Positions 36,549 through 48,929 of a DNA stretch of 64,000 nt are shown here, piece after piece; the stretch's first letter is position 1; each line of letters starts with the position of its first letter. The position numbers and the translations under genes were made by a program. The stretch comes from Cryptomeria japonica. Taxonomy: Eukaryota > Streptophyta > Pinopsida > Cupressales > Cupressaceae. Below the pieces are notes generated by a model that had not been told where the DNA came from, ran no database searches, and worked only from the letters and a program-made list of their open reading frames with translations. Where the stretch lies: positions 344,715,870 through 344,779,869 of the forward strand of contig NC_081412.1 of NCBI RefSeq assembly GCF_030272615.1, written 5' to 3'.

Positions 36549-38095
36549 TTATTATGGTGTTCCCAAGATTGGATTTTGAATCAAAAGAGAAAAGGAGACA
36601 ATATCAATGACAATACGATACAGAATATCGAAGGGAGTATCAAAAATAACAATGGGAATAAATGAGAGGAGTTCAAAGGGAAGATTGAAGAATAAGAGAA
36701 AATGAAGCTCAAAGACAAAGATATGCCAGAAGAAGGGCAAAGGTAACAATACAAGAATTAGAATTTTAAAATAAAGAAGAACAAAGTATTATTAGAAATA
36801 GGCTTGAACAAATCTCTCATTTTGAAAGAGAAGGAAGGCATCAACATAAGCTACAATCAAGTGGGAGCTAAAATCAACCTTCTAACGCAAATATTGAATT
36901 GAATATTGAAAATGAAAATTCAAGATCAACAGAACTTGTACAAGAAACACCTCAACATCAAACTCCAGTTGGGATCAATTTAGCTATAGAAAGAAATTTT
37001 GAAAACATACAAAACCCAAATGGAATGCTTCAAGTTGATTTCAAAAGATTCCAGCTACAGTTTCACCATCAATTGGACAGCTTTACAATGACAAACATAT
37101 GTTATATTTGACAAGAGTTTTATTTAGGAATCATAGTACATTGCACATATAAAGGCCTGATATGTAATAGATGTCAATAAGAGAGAGGTCCTCATAGATT
37201 TTGACTAAGGTAGAAGGAATGTTGATTGCATGTGTCAACCCAATGCTACAAGTAACACATGCAATAGGTGGCCAATATAAATACAAAGGACACATGATAA
37301 GTTTCCCATAAAATTTTGAACATGTTTCAAAAAAATTGTGACATACAATAAATCATTTACCAATCATTATTGTTTGAAGAAGAGATCAACGTGGCACCAA
37401 TTATAACTTTATAGACAATAGAGATTGTGTATATAAAGAACTTAACTACAAATTAGACCATGATAAGTTTACTTTGATGTTAATATAAATGAAAATGCTC
37501 TGGACAATCTATCAAAAAATTGTGATGAAAATATTTTTAACAAATTGAAGACACTGCACATGGAACTCAATTATGATGCAAATGAAATGATATTTGTTGG
37601 TCCAATGATAGATATAGATGATCTAATATAATTGACCACACAAAATCAATGGCTTCAAAACTTCCTAATGCTTAAAGAGATGGAATTTATTCATGCATGG
37701 GTTGATAACTGTGACGCAAATCCAATAACATTAATTGATTGGCCAGAGATTGGTGCATATCCTATTAATGAGTATGTCACATCAGGATTACTTGATATGG
37801 CATTCCCAACATTATTTCCTGATGGAAGTTGTGACTAGTTAGAATCTCGAATGAGGCAAGTGCATCTACATGAATTTGTGAAGCATCTATTACAATATAG
37901 TAACCATCATTTTGTCGACATTCAAGATTTAGATATTTAATGATGAATATGATAATGAGACACCATGCATAAAATTCATCAATTGTATTTGTGAAAAGAA
38001 TTTTTCAAGACATGCCAATCACCATTGATGAGCTACATCAGTATACAAAAAATATATCACAATCCCATCCAACTGATAAAATTATGTAGTTTGGA
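36549..38095 (+). pseudogene. Helitron Rep/helicase N-terminal relic
   Basis: A basic Arg-rich stretch near 36560-36740 is followed by a degenerate body and, at 37640-37920, a well preserved block: FIHAWVDNCDANPITLIDWP, then PINEYVTSGLLDMAFPTLFP and LHEFVKHLLQY. This is the N-terminal Helitron-like domain that precedes the rolling-circle Rep and helicase domains. After a frameshift near 37935 the frame continues FRYLMMNMIMRHH. The Rep HUH motif and helicase are absent, and stops are dense. It encoded a rolling-circle transposase; only the front part remains. Confidence 0.82.
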
Positions 38096-38116
38096 ACTAT
38101 AGACTTTCATCTACCA

Positions 38117-39240
38117 TGACCCTTTTGGGGAGTTTGTTTTAATTTTACCCTTGGTCCAAGTTCTTATTTTTGCTTCCTCGCGTCTTCCACGTGGCAGCAT
38201 GGCTCACATTGTTCAAGTTTTCTTTTCCCTTTTTCCAGGAAGCTAAGAGATGTTGGTGTGTGGTAAGTTGGCTTGTCGCTCTCTGTTGGTGGGCCCATGT
38301 CTCTAAAAGGAGTTTGTGTCTGTGTCGCATGCAGATCCTCTCGAGCCATCTTATGCAGTTTTGTTTCATTCCCAGGACACTCCCTCCTATTGTGATGTTG
38401 TATTTGAAGCAACCACCAAGCAACCTTAGTATGTTTTTCAAGATAATGGGGTGTTTTTCGCCAACATTATGTGATTGACTAACGGTTGTGGGTTCTTCCC
38501 TTTTGATCTGTCATTAGGAGATTTGGTGCCAGTTGTGCTAGAAGTTGAAGTTGTCTAAATCCAGCTTCTCATCAAGTTGTTTTGCAGTTGCTAAAGGTGC
38601 TACCAATGATGCATATTGTTTTTCTCTCTGTTTTCTTCACCAAGCTGTTGGTTCACGTATATATAAGTGTTTCTTTTTTCTTTTGTAAGGGTTCAGAATT
38701 TTGAGAAGAAAAATAGATACAATTGCTAGGAGAATTACGCCTTTAATTTGCAGTTGTGCTTCTAAGACTGTGATAATCAAATTTTTCCTTTGGCATTTAT
38801 GATCACTATATTTCAATGTGCAAAAACATCTTTCTAAGTATTTTGTAATTTTGTACAACTTTAGGAATATATGTTGTAAGACTCTGCAGATTAAACTATG
38901 TCTTTTGAACTTGTTATCTAGTGGATGAATGGCATTTGTTTCTTTATGTTGAATGGACAGTTGTTTATTTTTCAATCTTGATTTTCTAGGCATGTAGATT
39001 GTTGAAGGGCCTCAGAGTTCCACGTATGTGAATTTTTCTTTGTGCTTGTAATAATGTAAAATCATCTTAGTGCATCGCTATACAATAGTTTTGCTTTAAG
39101 TTTTCCTTCTTTCCCTATTCTCCCCTCATGTATGAAGAGTCAGCTTCTAAAATCCCGGAGGTCACTCAGTGAACATGTGCAGGTCCCCCATCACTGAGTT
39201 TCCCATAAGTTTGTTTTCAAAGAAGCAATTTTATCGATCA
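38117..39240 (+). repeat. Candidate 5' LTR of Tat-like element D
   Basis: The interval between the Helitron relic and the gag start has no gene. It contains a TATA-like CGTATATATAAGTG near 38657. TG at 38117 and CA at 39239-39240 would bound it, but no second copy is in the window, so the limits are tentative. A primer-site candidate (AGCATGCCTAGTGGGACC) lies at 39255-39272. Confidence 0.35.
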
Positions 39241-39299
39241 ACGGTTCTTTTTCTAGCATGCCTAGTGGGACCATTTTGATTTTTGTCTAAAGAGGGTGT

Positions 39300-41394
39300 A
39301 TGAGACATGGGCCAGTTACTAGGAGCAAATCCCCAACAAATCCTAGTTTATTGCTACCACCCCTAGTTGTGGTCCAAGAGGTATCAGGAGTTGGAGTGCA
39401 AATCCCTGTATAGATAGTCCATGTCCCAATGGCAATCCAACCTTTGAGGAATTTTATCACTTTGAATAGAAAGAAACTCTTATCCCACTTGTCCCTTCTG
39501 TTCAATGGGATTCTATCCCCACATCCATGTTAAAATCTCTAACGAAATTCATGGGAGATGATTCTAAGACCCCCAAGGAACATTTATAGGATGTGGTTGA
39601 CATGTGCACTATACACAATGTCACACAACAAAACCTAGCATTAAGATTGCTCGCAGCTTCTTTCAAGCAAAAAGCCCAAGATTTGTATAGATCCCTCACG
39701 CCAAATTCAATAGGAAGTTGAGACCAATTGGGAGATCATTTCTTTGAATGATTTACTAAAAAAGGTGATAGATCTTCTTTGATGCAACAACTAATCATGA
39801 TAAGAAGGGCCCCCCAAGAAGCTGTGATAGATTTTAATACCAAATTCCAGAAGACATTGCAGAGAATACTTATATATGCTTGTCCCCTGCGGACATGGCT
39901 TTTGTATTCTACCTAAAAGCTTTCAATTCTGACATATCTATCATGATCCAATTCTGACATATTCTACCTAAATGCTTATGAACTAGCTATTCAGATGAAT
40001 AAGAACTTAATTGACGCAAGGAAGCTCCCCCCAAGACCGCCAATCCTCATCTTTCCTGACTTGTCAAGTCAAATGCCTGAATCATCACCTCCAAGCACAT
40101 CCACACCTCAATCTATCTATATTTATCCTAATGCTTAGTAGGAAAGTACTTCCTCTCCCTCTGCTCTAGCAGCAGAGGTTAATGATATGAAAAATTTGCC
40201 TAGAACCTTTTAAAATGAGATCATCAACCTTAAGAGGCAACAACCAGCTCCTGCTTGTCCTTACCAAAGCACGAGAGCCCCTTACAAGAAAAACCAATAT
40301 CAAGGCGGTGCAAAAGTTAATCAAAGTCAGTTAAACAACCAACTCGTGCTTATGTCTACCCCTTTGCAAAATATTCCCCCCAATAATAGCAACTAATTAG
40401 TGGTTGGCCAAAATAATATTGCCGACGACACCAATTCATGGTGCTTCCCTTGCAACATTGCTCATATGCCATAAAATTATCTGAGAGGAAACTTGCAATA
40501 GAAGGTGGTTGTACTTACCACCCAAATGCAGGGCATGTCCTTAGACAAAGAAGTTGACATCACTCTAGATCATGACCTCTTTTCATGGATGGAGGACGAG
40601 GAGACTATCCTTACAAATGATGCTTCCACACCATCTCCAAAGTTACTACAAGTGCAGTCCAATTATAACCTCTTCTCTAAGTGATGGTTTACCAAAGAAC
40701 CTATGATGCAACAGTTGAAAAAAAATATAGAGAAGTTGATAGAGAAACCTGTTGTAGTCTTTAGTCCTCAAAAGGAAAAAGGTTTTATACCTTACAAGGC
40801 CAAAGACTCAAAGGCTCCTATTCCTACAATCCTTGACATAGTGGAGTAGTTAAAGCAATCTCCCGCAAATGTATCCCTATGGAATATCCTCACTATTCCT
40901 GAACAGAAAGAACATTTGCGAGAGGCACTCGGTGAAACCAAAAAGCTATATGTTGAGCCAGCAGCAGTCAAATTGCACAGAAAGAGCAATGGACCTATTT
41001 CAGGAAACCAACCATGAACCCTGGTGGTGCTTACCAACAAAGGCCTTGAGGTTGATACTGATATGAAGGAGGGTAAGATGAAGCTTGATCCTTTCTTTTT
41101 TACCCTTATCATTGGGGATAAGTTACTTCACAATTCCATGATTGATTATGGTTCTAGTACTACAGTCATGCCCAAGCAAATACCGGAAGTCTTGAATTTG
41201 AAATATGAACCTGTAAGTAGGGGGTCATGCAATTAGATGGAAACAAAGTACACACTATGGGCAATATAAAGAGCCTCACGTTCACCTTATTCATTTATCC
41301 TAGCATCACGGTGACCCAAGAAGTAGCAATCATTGATATCCTCCTTGTTTTTGGCCTTTGTCAATCCCGAGATTTCACTGCGAAGGTAGGAGGA
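39300..41394 (+). pseudogene. Gag and protease of Tat-like element D, cut by copy 3
   Basis: The frame opens MRHGPVTRSKSPTNPSLLLP at 39300; a start followed by VTRS is common in plant Ty3 gag. The gag core (LALRLLAASFKQKAQDLYRS near 39640, APQEAVIDFNTKFQ near 39815) and a zinc-finger remnant (WCFPCNIAH near 40440) follow. The aspartic protease is at 41085-41200 (FTLIIGDKLLHNSMIDYGSS), where the catalytic D-S/T-G is now DYG. The frame ends in RDFTAKVGG exactly where the TGTTAG start of the copy 3 LTR begins at 41395. Stops and frameshifts throughout. Confidence 0.85.
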
Positions 41395-42709
41395 TGTTAG
41401 TCCCAATTGGTACTGAGAGGGGAGGGATGAATCAGTACATTATCGGTTTTTACTAAATAATACTTATAATTTAAGCATGAACTAATTAACCATTCACCAA
41501 TGTAAACATTTACTGCAGAAGATTAAGCATACATGAAAAAAAACACAAAGACACACAGATTTATCTCGTGGAAACCCAACAGGGAGAAAACCATGGTGTG
41601 AGTAGGAACTCACAAAATTTGTACTTTTCTGGAGTACGCCTGGTGAAGAGCCATCCCTGTTAGGAGATTACAAAGACATTGGTTAGATGTCACCTAGTTA
41701 AGGGATTTTGATCAAGGTCGGTTAATGCCTTTACCTTATTAAAGGTAGCCTGGTTAAAGGACTTAGAACATCACTAAAGATGTTACCCGGTTAAGGGATT
41801 TATACAATGGGACCTTTTAAAGTCCACCCAAGTAAGGGATTTAAGTTGCAGTTATTAGAAAGCAACAGATGGATGATCAGATACAAAAAGCTACACATTA
41901 GCCTGATCAGATCACAACTAAGTATCACTCTAGGTCTGCATCGGTTGTGTTTGTTCTCCACAACTCTGCCTTTTGTCGGTTTGCTGGTACTTGAATTCTA
42001 CATTGTTGGTCCTCTGTCACCTGAGTCACTGCTCAGTGAAACCCCCACTCTATCGATCAATTGTCACTCGGCTCTGCAAACTCTAAAACTCCCCCTCTGT
42101 CCAATTTCACATTGACTTCATTCACCTTAACAACAACCATCTCAAGAATGAGATATGTGTATTTATAGACCCTTTAGTCTATCGCCAACTTTTCCCTCCA
42201 AAACATACCTTTCAAAATGTCATTGTCAAGCCTTAAAATGTACTTCTAAAATCATGTAGGAATCTCTGTCAATATAGTCGAACATGTCAATAAGTCTATC
42301 GGTTGACTGAGAGAAGACTCCCGATTCAGCTGGCTGTAGTTGAACGTTGCCAGTTTGTCGGTTACCGACTCTTCCGGTGTAACGATCAAAACCTGTCTAG
42401 CTGATTTCTTCCTGTATACCAGTTTTCTCTTTGCTTAGCCAGTGGACATCTTCCTTGCTGATTTACTCACCGCTACCTGATCTCCTTACTATTTTTTGGT
42501 CTTCTCATTGCTTGTTGGTCTACTTACTGCCTCTCACTTTACTTACTACCTGTCGATCTATTGCTTGTCGATTCACTCATGGCCTGTCGATTTACTCAGT
42601 GACCAGTTTACTCACTGCCTATGGACTGTGAAGACTAAGGAGATGATGTTGCCAACAATGACAACCATATCATTTACCAGTAATACAAAATCACATCATA
42701 ATGCCAACA
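41395..42709 (-). repeat. 3' LTR of copy 3 (1315 bp)
   Basis: On the + strand it runs from TGTTAGTCCCAATTGG to ATGCCAACA. The inner start GGTACTGAGAGGGGAGGG matches the same region of the copy 2 LTR (CACTGAGAGGAAGGG). No gene is supported inside. It lies inside the protease region of element D; the left flank is GAGGA (41390-41394). Confidence 0.85.
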
Positions 42710-42846
42710 AACTCCCCCTTTGGCATTGGTGGCAAATTCTACAAATTGTTGTGTCGGTTCCATGGCCCCTGTTCCTAACAAGATTCCAAAAAATTCCAAA
42801 ATTCCCCCTTTTGTCATCAATGGCAAAGACTATCCAAGAAGATTTG
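42710..42846 (-). other. Polypurine tracts of copy 3
   Basis: Minus-strand purine runs CCAAAGGGGGAG (next to the LTR, about 42710-42721) and CAAAAGGGGGAA (about 42804-42815) repeat the double-tract pattern of copy 1. No gene. Confidence 0.7.
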
Positions 42847-43617
42847 TCAAAATAAAGAAAAAATCTCTTTAAAGTTTTCTTGAGCCACTTTTAGAGAAGA
42901 TTCCCATGAAGATTGAATTTGTTTCATGGTAGTGAAGTGGCCATGTAATACTGTGAGATTTTGCCAAGATCAAGAGACAATGGAAAGCACAAATAAGAGA
43001 GAACAAAATAGATGATAGGAATAAATTGTATTCTATCAAAATGAAAATATTGATCAACTAGATCATCAAGCATTACATACAATGAATATGAGCCTACTTA
43101 TATAGGCAAGGCTATATGGATATGTGAGCACACAAACATGACATGTGGCTCAATAAGAAACAAGGGTAGGTAGGAAATATGTGTTGATAGGTAGGAGAAA
43201 CAATATAATATTTCACATGAGGTGGATCACCCACTGAATGTGGAGTGTAACAACAAGATCACACCATAAAAGGTGGAAATTCTCCTACACATACTATCCC
43301 AATGTGGCACAAACACCCAAGTGTCTCATACCCAAACTACTATGGAATGCATTTCCTCCATAAACTTAAGTAAGGTGTAATAATATCCATGATGAATAAT
43401 TATTTACACCAACAAATACTGCAATGAAGACCTCCATATCATCAACTGTCTTATAGTCAGGTGCATGAATTAGGCGCTCTGCCTCATTAATGTTCAGTTG
43501 CATGAAATCAATAATTGGTGCTAAAAAGCACTGGAGCTCTAACAAACTAAGACTTCTTTTGTCTTCTTCATCTTTCAACTTTCTGATTTTATGATTGAGC
43601 ATTTTGACTTTTCCATT
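42847..43617 (-). pseudogene. ORF2 of copy 3, C-terminal part (contains a solo LTR)
   Basis: The minus-strand frame from 43617 gives a coiled coil (VKMLNHKIRKLKDEEDKR) and FLAPIIDFMQLNINEAERLI. It is broken by the solo LTR at 43414-42952, then resumes and ends SSWESSLKVAQENFKEIF before the TGA at 42847-42849. This aligns with the last ~100 residues of copies 1 and 2, including the conserved Trp. It is the distal part of the ORF2 that begins at 62489. Confidence 0.8.
42952..43414 (-). mobile_element. Solo LTR with perfect 5-bp target duplication
   Basis: On the + strand it starts TGTGAGATTTTGCC and ends TTTACACCAACA, 463 bp. AATAC flanks it on both sides (42947-42951 and 43415-43419). On the minus strand it has a TATA box (GCCTATATAAGTAGG near 43100). 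It has copia-type ends but does not match the LTRs of copies 1-3, so it is a different family. Solo LTRs arise by recombination between the two LTRs of one element. Confidence 0.93.
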
Positions 43618-44456
43618 TGTTGGTAAATGGATTTGTCCCTTTTCTAAAATCTTAATAATTATTTTCCTTAAGCAAAGATATAACTTTGTTTCACCCTTTA
43701 TAGAAAGAAACAAACTACCAACAACTGGATGAATTAATTAAAATTCAACCTCTATATTAGTGGGCAGCTCCTCGTATGATTTGCAATGAATTTATTATAT
43801 AAATGAAATGTTAATACTTTTTATCAGAAAGCATTGAAAGGCTTCAGAATTCACTCATCAACACAAATAAATGCCTTCAAACTGTAAACATACAAAGTTT
43901 TCTAAAATAATATAGAATGAGAGTTCATAGACTCTGATTTACAAACATGTTCACAATATTAATTCAAAGCATAGCAGAGGCTCAACAATACTGAAGGTTG
44001 ATCAATACTCTCTCATGCCTCATAGGGAAAGGGGGATCAGGCAAAACAATATGTGCGAGTCTTCTAACAACTAATGATAACCATGAATTAAGGAAAATAC
44101 AGAGATAACTAATCACAAAAGTATATCATGCCCATAAGACCTTCTCAAGAAAGATTATTAATCTTCAAACACACAGATTTAAAGACTGCATAACATAGCA
44201 TTTCATTGATAATCAGCCATTATATTTCCAAACAATTCATATGAGAACCAAAATATTATCTGTTGCTCCTCAAAATCAAAGTATTTTGGAACATCTTCAA
44301 AGGCAAGCTTTTCAGCTTAAATAGCCACCAGGCCATAGTTTTTACATAATTAACAAATAACATTTACTTTCACTTCAGTGAAAGAAACCGTTCAAATGAC
44401 ACAAAACAAAGCTAAACTAATAGCCATTGAAAGGTCGACATTTCATTATAGCACAA

Positions 44457-47400
44457 CTAAGCATCTACCGAAACTGAGGAAGTTATGGGCTTGTCATGTT
44501 TTGTCACGGATCCTTGCCATTCTAGGTGTGTAGTTGAAAAGTTCAGGATAAGTTCAAAATAGGGCAAGCCAATGTGTATGATCCTCTTCTTCCACACTTC
44601 CTTGTCCATATTCACCTGTGTGACAATCACTTTATGCACCTCTAAGTGATTTGAACAGACAATGAGCATTGATTCAATCCTTGCTACTTTCGAAAAGTCA
44701 TCGGTAGTTAAGGATTTTGTGGTCTGAATGGAATGAACCCTATCATTAAAGACTTTAATCATGTCTGCAACTTCCTCAATTAACTTGGCTCCCTCCTTCA
44801 TGAGTTGGATATCAATACATTTAAGGTCCTTATGTGTAGTGTCAATCAAGTCAGTCAGTCCCCTAAGTAGCTTGGTGGACTCTTCATGGTCCTGCCCGAT
44901 GATTGAATTATGTCATTCTAGGTTCTTCTTTGATACGTATAGCACATTATCATCTAGGTTCTCCACCAGTTTCTCAGCTAGGAACTTCATCACTCCATAC
45001 TTTTGGACATCATTCATTTGTGCGAGAACCGCTACCCACTTAATTTTTTCCTTTTCCCAGGCGACCATCTCCAGCTCGAGCTCTTTACTCATGGTTTCTA
45101 CATCCTTATAGACCTTAATCAAATTAATGATATATTTTGATCCTTGTTGAACTATCAAGTCCAGCCACTTATTAAACATCTCCATCACTACCCTATTTCT
45201 TTGAACTTGATCAAGCATCTTCTAGTTTGTTGGAGACTTAGGGTCAAATGACACTGGTATCTGCGACAAGGGTTGAGGATTTGGATTATGAATAGCATTG
45301 ATGTACTCTGCCATCTGTGTGACCATTTACTTCATTTCTCTCTTGTCTTTTTCATCTTTCCAAGTCCTTGAGATTATCCTCTTTGTAGAAGATTCCAAAT
45401 GTTTTACATCCACGGCCCTTGATGCAATGCCCAAATCTATTTTCTCCACAGTAAAATCTTCCTCTGTGGCCTTATGTGCATCTCTCCCAAGAATGGGCTT
45501 GGCCACTTCAGCTGTCCAGTGTCCTATTGTGTCATCTACATCAAGCATTGCTTGTGTTTTGAGCTTTAATGCTTTTCCTAATAATTTACTCACCATGTCC
45601 TCTAATGGAATGGTGATCGGCACCATGCTCCTCTTCTTTCTAATGGCGGCTTCCAGCCATCTTGGTGCATTGGTAGGTCCTTTAGGTGGTGGGGTGATCT
45701 ATGCATCTGGGGAGGTAACAATTACCAGGGTATTCATGGGATCCTATTGAGTTTCTACTCCTTCATTTGTATCCACTTCTTGTATTCTAGGCTCGCTTTG
45801 ATCCTGTGAGTCCATTATTTGTTCAGGCTCTTCACTGGGGTCTAAGTCCACCACGACCTATTGTAGAACAGGCTCTCTACTCTTCTTTTCGCTTCTTGAC
45901 TGGGTTACTCAGGCAGCTGTAAGACCGGATGGCGACCTTCTTGACCTTCTTGGCGATAGTTTCTCTACAGTGGGCTTTGAGACACCTGCAATATCAATAA
46001 TTTTATTAGTGGCAAAAATAGGAGATTGAACCAGGATGTGTGAATCACTTCTTGATTTGTGTGGGGACATGGAAGAACCCTCCTTGAATTTCAATTTCCT
46101 CAACTATCTCTCTGTTCTCCTGACAACATTTAAGGTCCTTGTTTGAATGTTGTCATCTTCTTTTTTGTTCCAGTCAATTTTTGGAATCGGTTTCCCTTCA
46201 ATCTCAGTACCGAACTCAGGTCCACAACATCTTCCTTTGTATCTTCCAATACACCTAATGTATTGATTGGAAGCCTCACGAAAGCTATCTATCGTAAAGT
46301 GAATCTTGACCATAGCCTCTTTCTCACTTCATGCTCATCCTTGCAGTTTTCCCAATAATACTCTATCTGAGGTTCATGGCAGAAATGACTATCTATGTTA
46401 AGGTTCTCCTCTGCATAACCTTTGTTGTCAAATATTTGCCTAGCCACATATGGCTGCAAGTTCATCCTTTTCAACTCCAGTTCCAGATTCAAAGCATCTG
46501 ATACCAATTTGCAACTGTAATACCAAAGCTCAATGGGAAAAACCACTCTGGATTCACCCTTTGCTCCTAGTCTTTTATCTATATGAGCCAGCTGCCTACT
46601 CACTTCTGTAAGTATGAAGCTATCAAAGGTGTACCTGGGCAATTTGAACGGTTGGCCTTCAAAACCACCTACCCATATGTAAGTAAACCATGGAAATTGG
46701 ATAAAGAAGCTCCCATAAATACTCACAAACTCCATAGCCTCTACGGACATTCTCTTGTTGGCATCACCCTGAAATTCAAAGGCTAGTCTTCCCACAAAGA
46801 CTCTATTCCATTTGTCAATTTGTTCAACATATCTCTGTTGTTGCAACAAAGGGTAAAAATTGTAAACCCTCATTTCATCAATCCAAGGTTCATTGGGTAA
46901 TCCAGGCCAATCTCTTATGCATGCTAAAATATAAAACAGGTAAGAAGACATATAAAACCCAGTCATACCCACAAAATTTCTTAGTCCTCTATGAACCCTC
47001 TCCGTAATTAGCTGAGACCAATCCAGAAATAAGTTGCCAGATAGAACCACTTGGACGAAACAGTACATCCAATCTTCCCAGTAGGAGGAATGTGAATTTC
47101 CCTTTACTCTGTTTAAAAGCAAAATAATGTCCCGCACCTCAGTGATGAGGTTTTCTCTAGTTAAGGGTTTGGGTAGTCATGCTCCTCCTTTCTGAACCCT
47201 CAAGATCCATTTTCTTGCAATTACACTTATGTACTTGTTCTTCTTCTTAGAGAAATAGGCATATGAATTTCCAATGGTCCAATCCTCATACTCCTCTTTA
47301 TGCAGAATACCCATTGTCACCATCATCGTTTCCCTATTAATACTGAATAACACCTCACCATCACTGGTTCTGATACACCTATTCTCAGAGTCGTATCTGT

Positions 47401-47626
47401 TCATACAAGCCAACACTAAATCCGGACACGGCATGGCTAGTGGGAATGCAGCAGCTTCCACAAGACCAATCTTAACTATCTTCTCCATTAGTGACCCAGC
47501 GTATGGATTCTTAGTCCTTTCAAGTAAATTCCCCAAATCTACATGAACTAAGGAGGTGTCTTCCATTTCCGGAAATATACTCACTAAACATGAGGTTCGG
47601 TCAAGATTTGGTAGCACTGGCCTCAT
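44457..47626 (-). pseudogene. Large ORF carried inside the LTR of element B (left copy), unknown protein
   Basis: From MRPVLPNLDRTSCLVSIF at 47626 one frame runs to 46289 with one internal stop (at 47177; the other LTR has Arg there) and includes CIRTSDGEVLFSINRETMM, YMSSYLFYILACIRDWPGLP, and a 282-codon open stretch rich in Trp, Tyr and Phe. The second half (about 46313-44457) continues in another phase with a Ser/Pro-rich linker, then a long charged helical region (KWVAVLAQMNDVQKYG) and a C-terminal PYFELILNF motif. Total about 1,050 codons. No pol domain and no recognised family. The frame shift near 46300 and about eight stops make this copy a pseudogene. It is a mobile-element protein by position, since it is copied with the LTR. 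Confidence 0.7.
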
Positions 47627-48153
47627 TTTAACTATCTATTCCCTTAACCAAGAAATTCTAACAGCAATACAATATGCTACCCCAAAAAAATTTCAGATTT
47701 CCCCCTTATCTATACTAATAAAACTTCAGTGCACAAAGAAACACAACATAGGAGAAGACAACTAAACTTACCCAATAACACCATAAAAACTAGAAATTCT
47801 TCCAGAGAACAAAGCTAGATTTACCTTTGGCGCCTCCAATTAATTGAAATATGGCAACTGTGACCTTCCTAAATATGGAAATAAACTCATCCATTTTTCT
47901 TTTAATCAGACGAACAAATATCAATAGGGTTGCACACGCTTCATCATGATTTACTCAAACGTGTGGAGTAATAGTGAAATGACAAACCTGACACCTTCTT
48001 AATTACCCATCACTTCCGCACAAGCAATTTGACTCTTTCATGATTACTTTCCACATTTAGAATTTCAAAAAGCCAAATAAGGGAATATTCCTTCTTGTCG
48101 CACCACTTTTATTTCCACCAAAAATATTTTTGGATTAGTTTGAAAAGAACTTA

Positions 48154-48580
48154 TGAACTTTGAACCACTTGAACACAAGGTTCAATGGTTCAAGTTTACT
48201 TAAGAAATAAAATAGTAACGGTCGGCACATAAACAACACCAGGAATGAGCGGCAAAATAAAAGGACTATTTAAAGTGAACCTTGAACCTTTTGAACCACT
48301 TAAAATTTGGTTCAAGGTTCAAGACTGCATATCAACTCAACATAAAAAGACTCATGCTCGTCATATAACAATACATTACCGCGACTCACAAAAAGGCATT
48401 TTGAACCTTGAACTTTGAACCTCTTGAAATTTAGTTCAACAGGTTCAAAACTTCAATGACTGAAAACAAAAAGCACGCTTGTCACACTATGACAAAGACT
48501 GACACAACTTTCTTTTTAAATTGCACTCTGAACCTTGAATCATTTGAACCTCTTGACAAAAAGAGTTCAACAGTTCAAGT
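48154..48580 (-). repeat. Array of four GAACC/GGTTC palindromes at the LTR start (left LTR)
   Basis: Modules begin near 48154, 48277, 48401 and 48529 (period 123-128 bp). The clearest has perfect 12-bp arms, GAACCTTGAACC at 48277-48288 and GGTTCAAGGTTC at 48309-48320, around a 20-base loop. It lies in U3, upstream of the LTR ORF, where promoter elements of the element should be. Confidence 0.9.
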
Positions 48581-48675
48581 ACGAGGAGAACATGTGACCT
48601 GACAGAAGTAAAAGCACAAAAGGCAACCCACAAATTTGAATATTGAAAAAGGGAAAAATTGCGGGTGGACTAACA

Positions 48676-48929
48676 TCTGCTCTGACTGGGGACTAGAACT
48701 GTGAAGGAACTAGAAATGAACTCCAGAATCTTTGGTTTTTCATGCCAAACTTTATTCAAAGACACAAACACGCTAAAACGACAAGACACACACACAAAAA
48801 AAAAACTAGACACTATGTATAAAAACTACGAGAGACTCTCGCTTATAGTTGATACAATTTCAAATCTTGACCATTGTAGGTCAAAGGAAGAACAATACCA
48901 TCTAGATATGCAAGTTTAAAAGAATTTAG
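48676..48929 (-). other. Pol tail and 3' non-coding region of element B
   Basis: The end of the integrase frame (KLAYLDGIVLPLTYNGQDLK, about 48910-48840) runs into non-coding sequence before the LTR. No separate gene. Confidence 0.6.

Larger units (their letters stand above)
43618..48675 (-). repeat. 3' LTR of element B, full length (5058 bp)
   Basis: On the + strand it runs from TGTTGGTAAATGG to GGGTGGACTAACA. Minus-strand order: palindrome array (48580-48154), start of the LTR ORF at 47626, ORF to about 44457, then about 840 bp without a gene. The bases just before the minus-strand LTR start (CAGAGCAGA) are only a weak polypurine tract. Confidence 0.85.

Noticed and set aside
36549-38095. 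A complete Helitron
   Set aside because: No Rep HUH motif, no helicase, and no 5' TC or 3' hairpin-CTRR ends could be located.
38145-38478. Overlapping ORFs of 82-102 codons on both strands
   Set aside because: They fall in the candidate LTR of element D, overlap each other, and show no domain or homologue in the window.
46289-47137. 282-codon open frame as a host gene
   Set aside because: The same sequence lies at the same place in the other LTR of element B, so it is part of the element.
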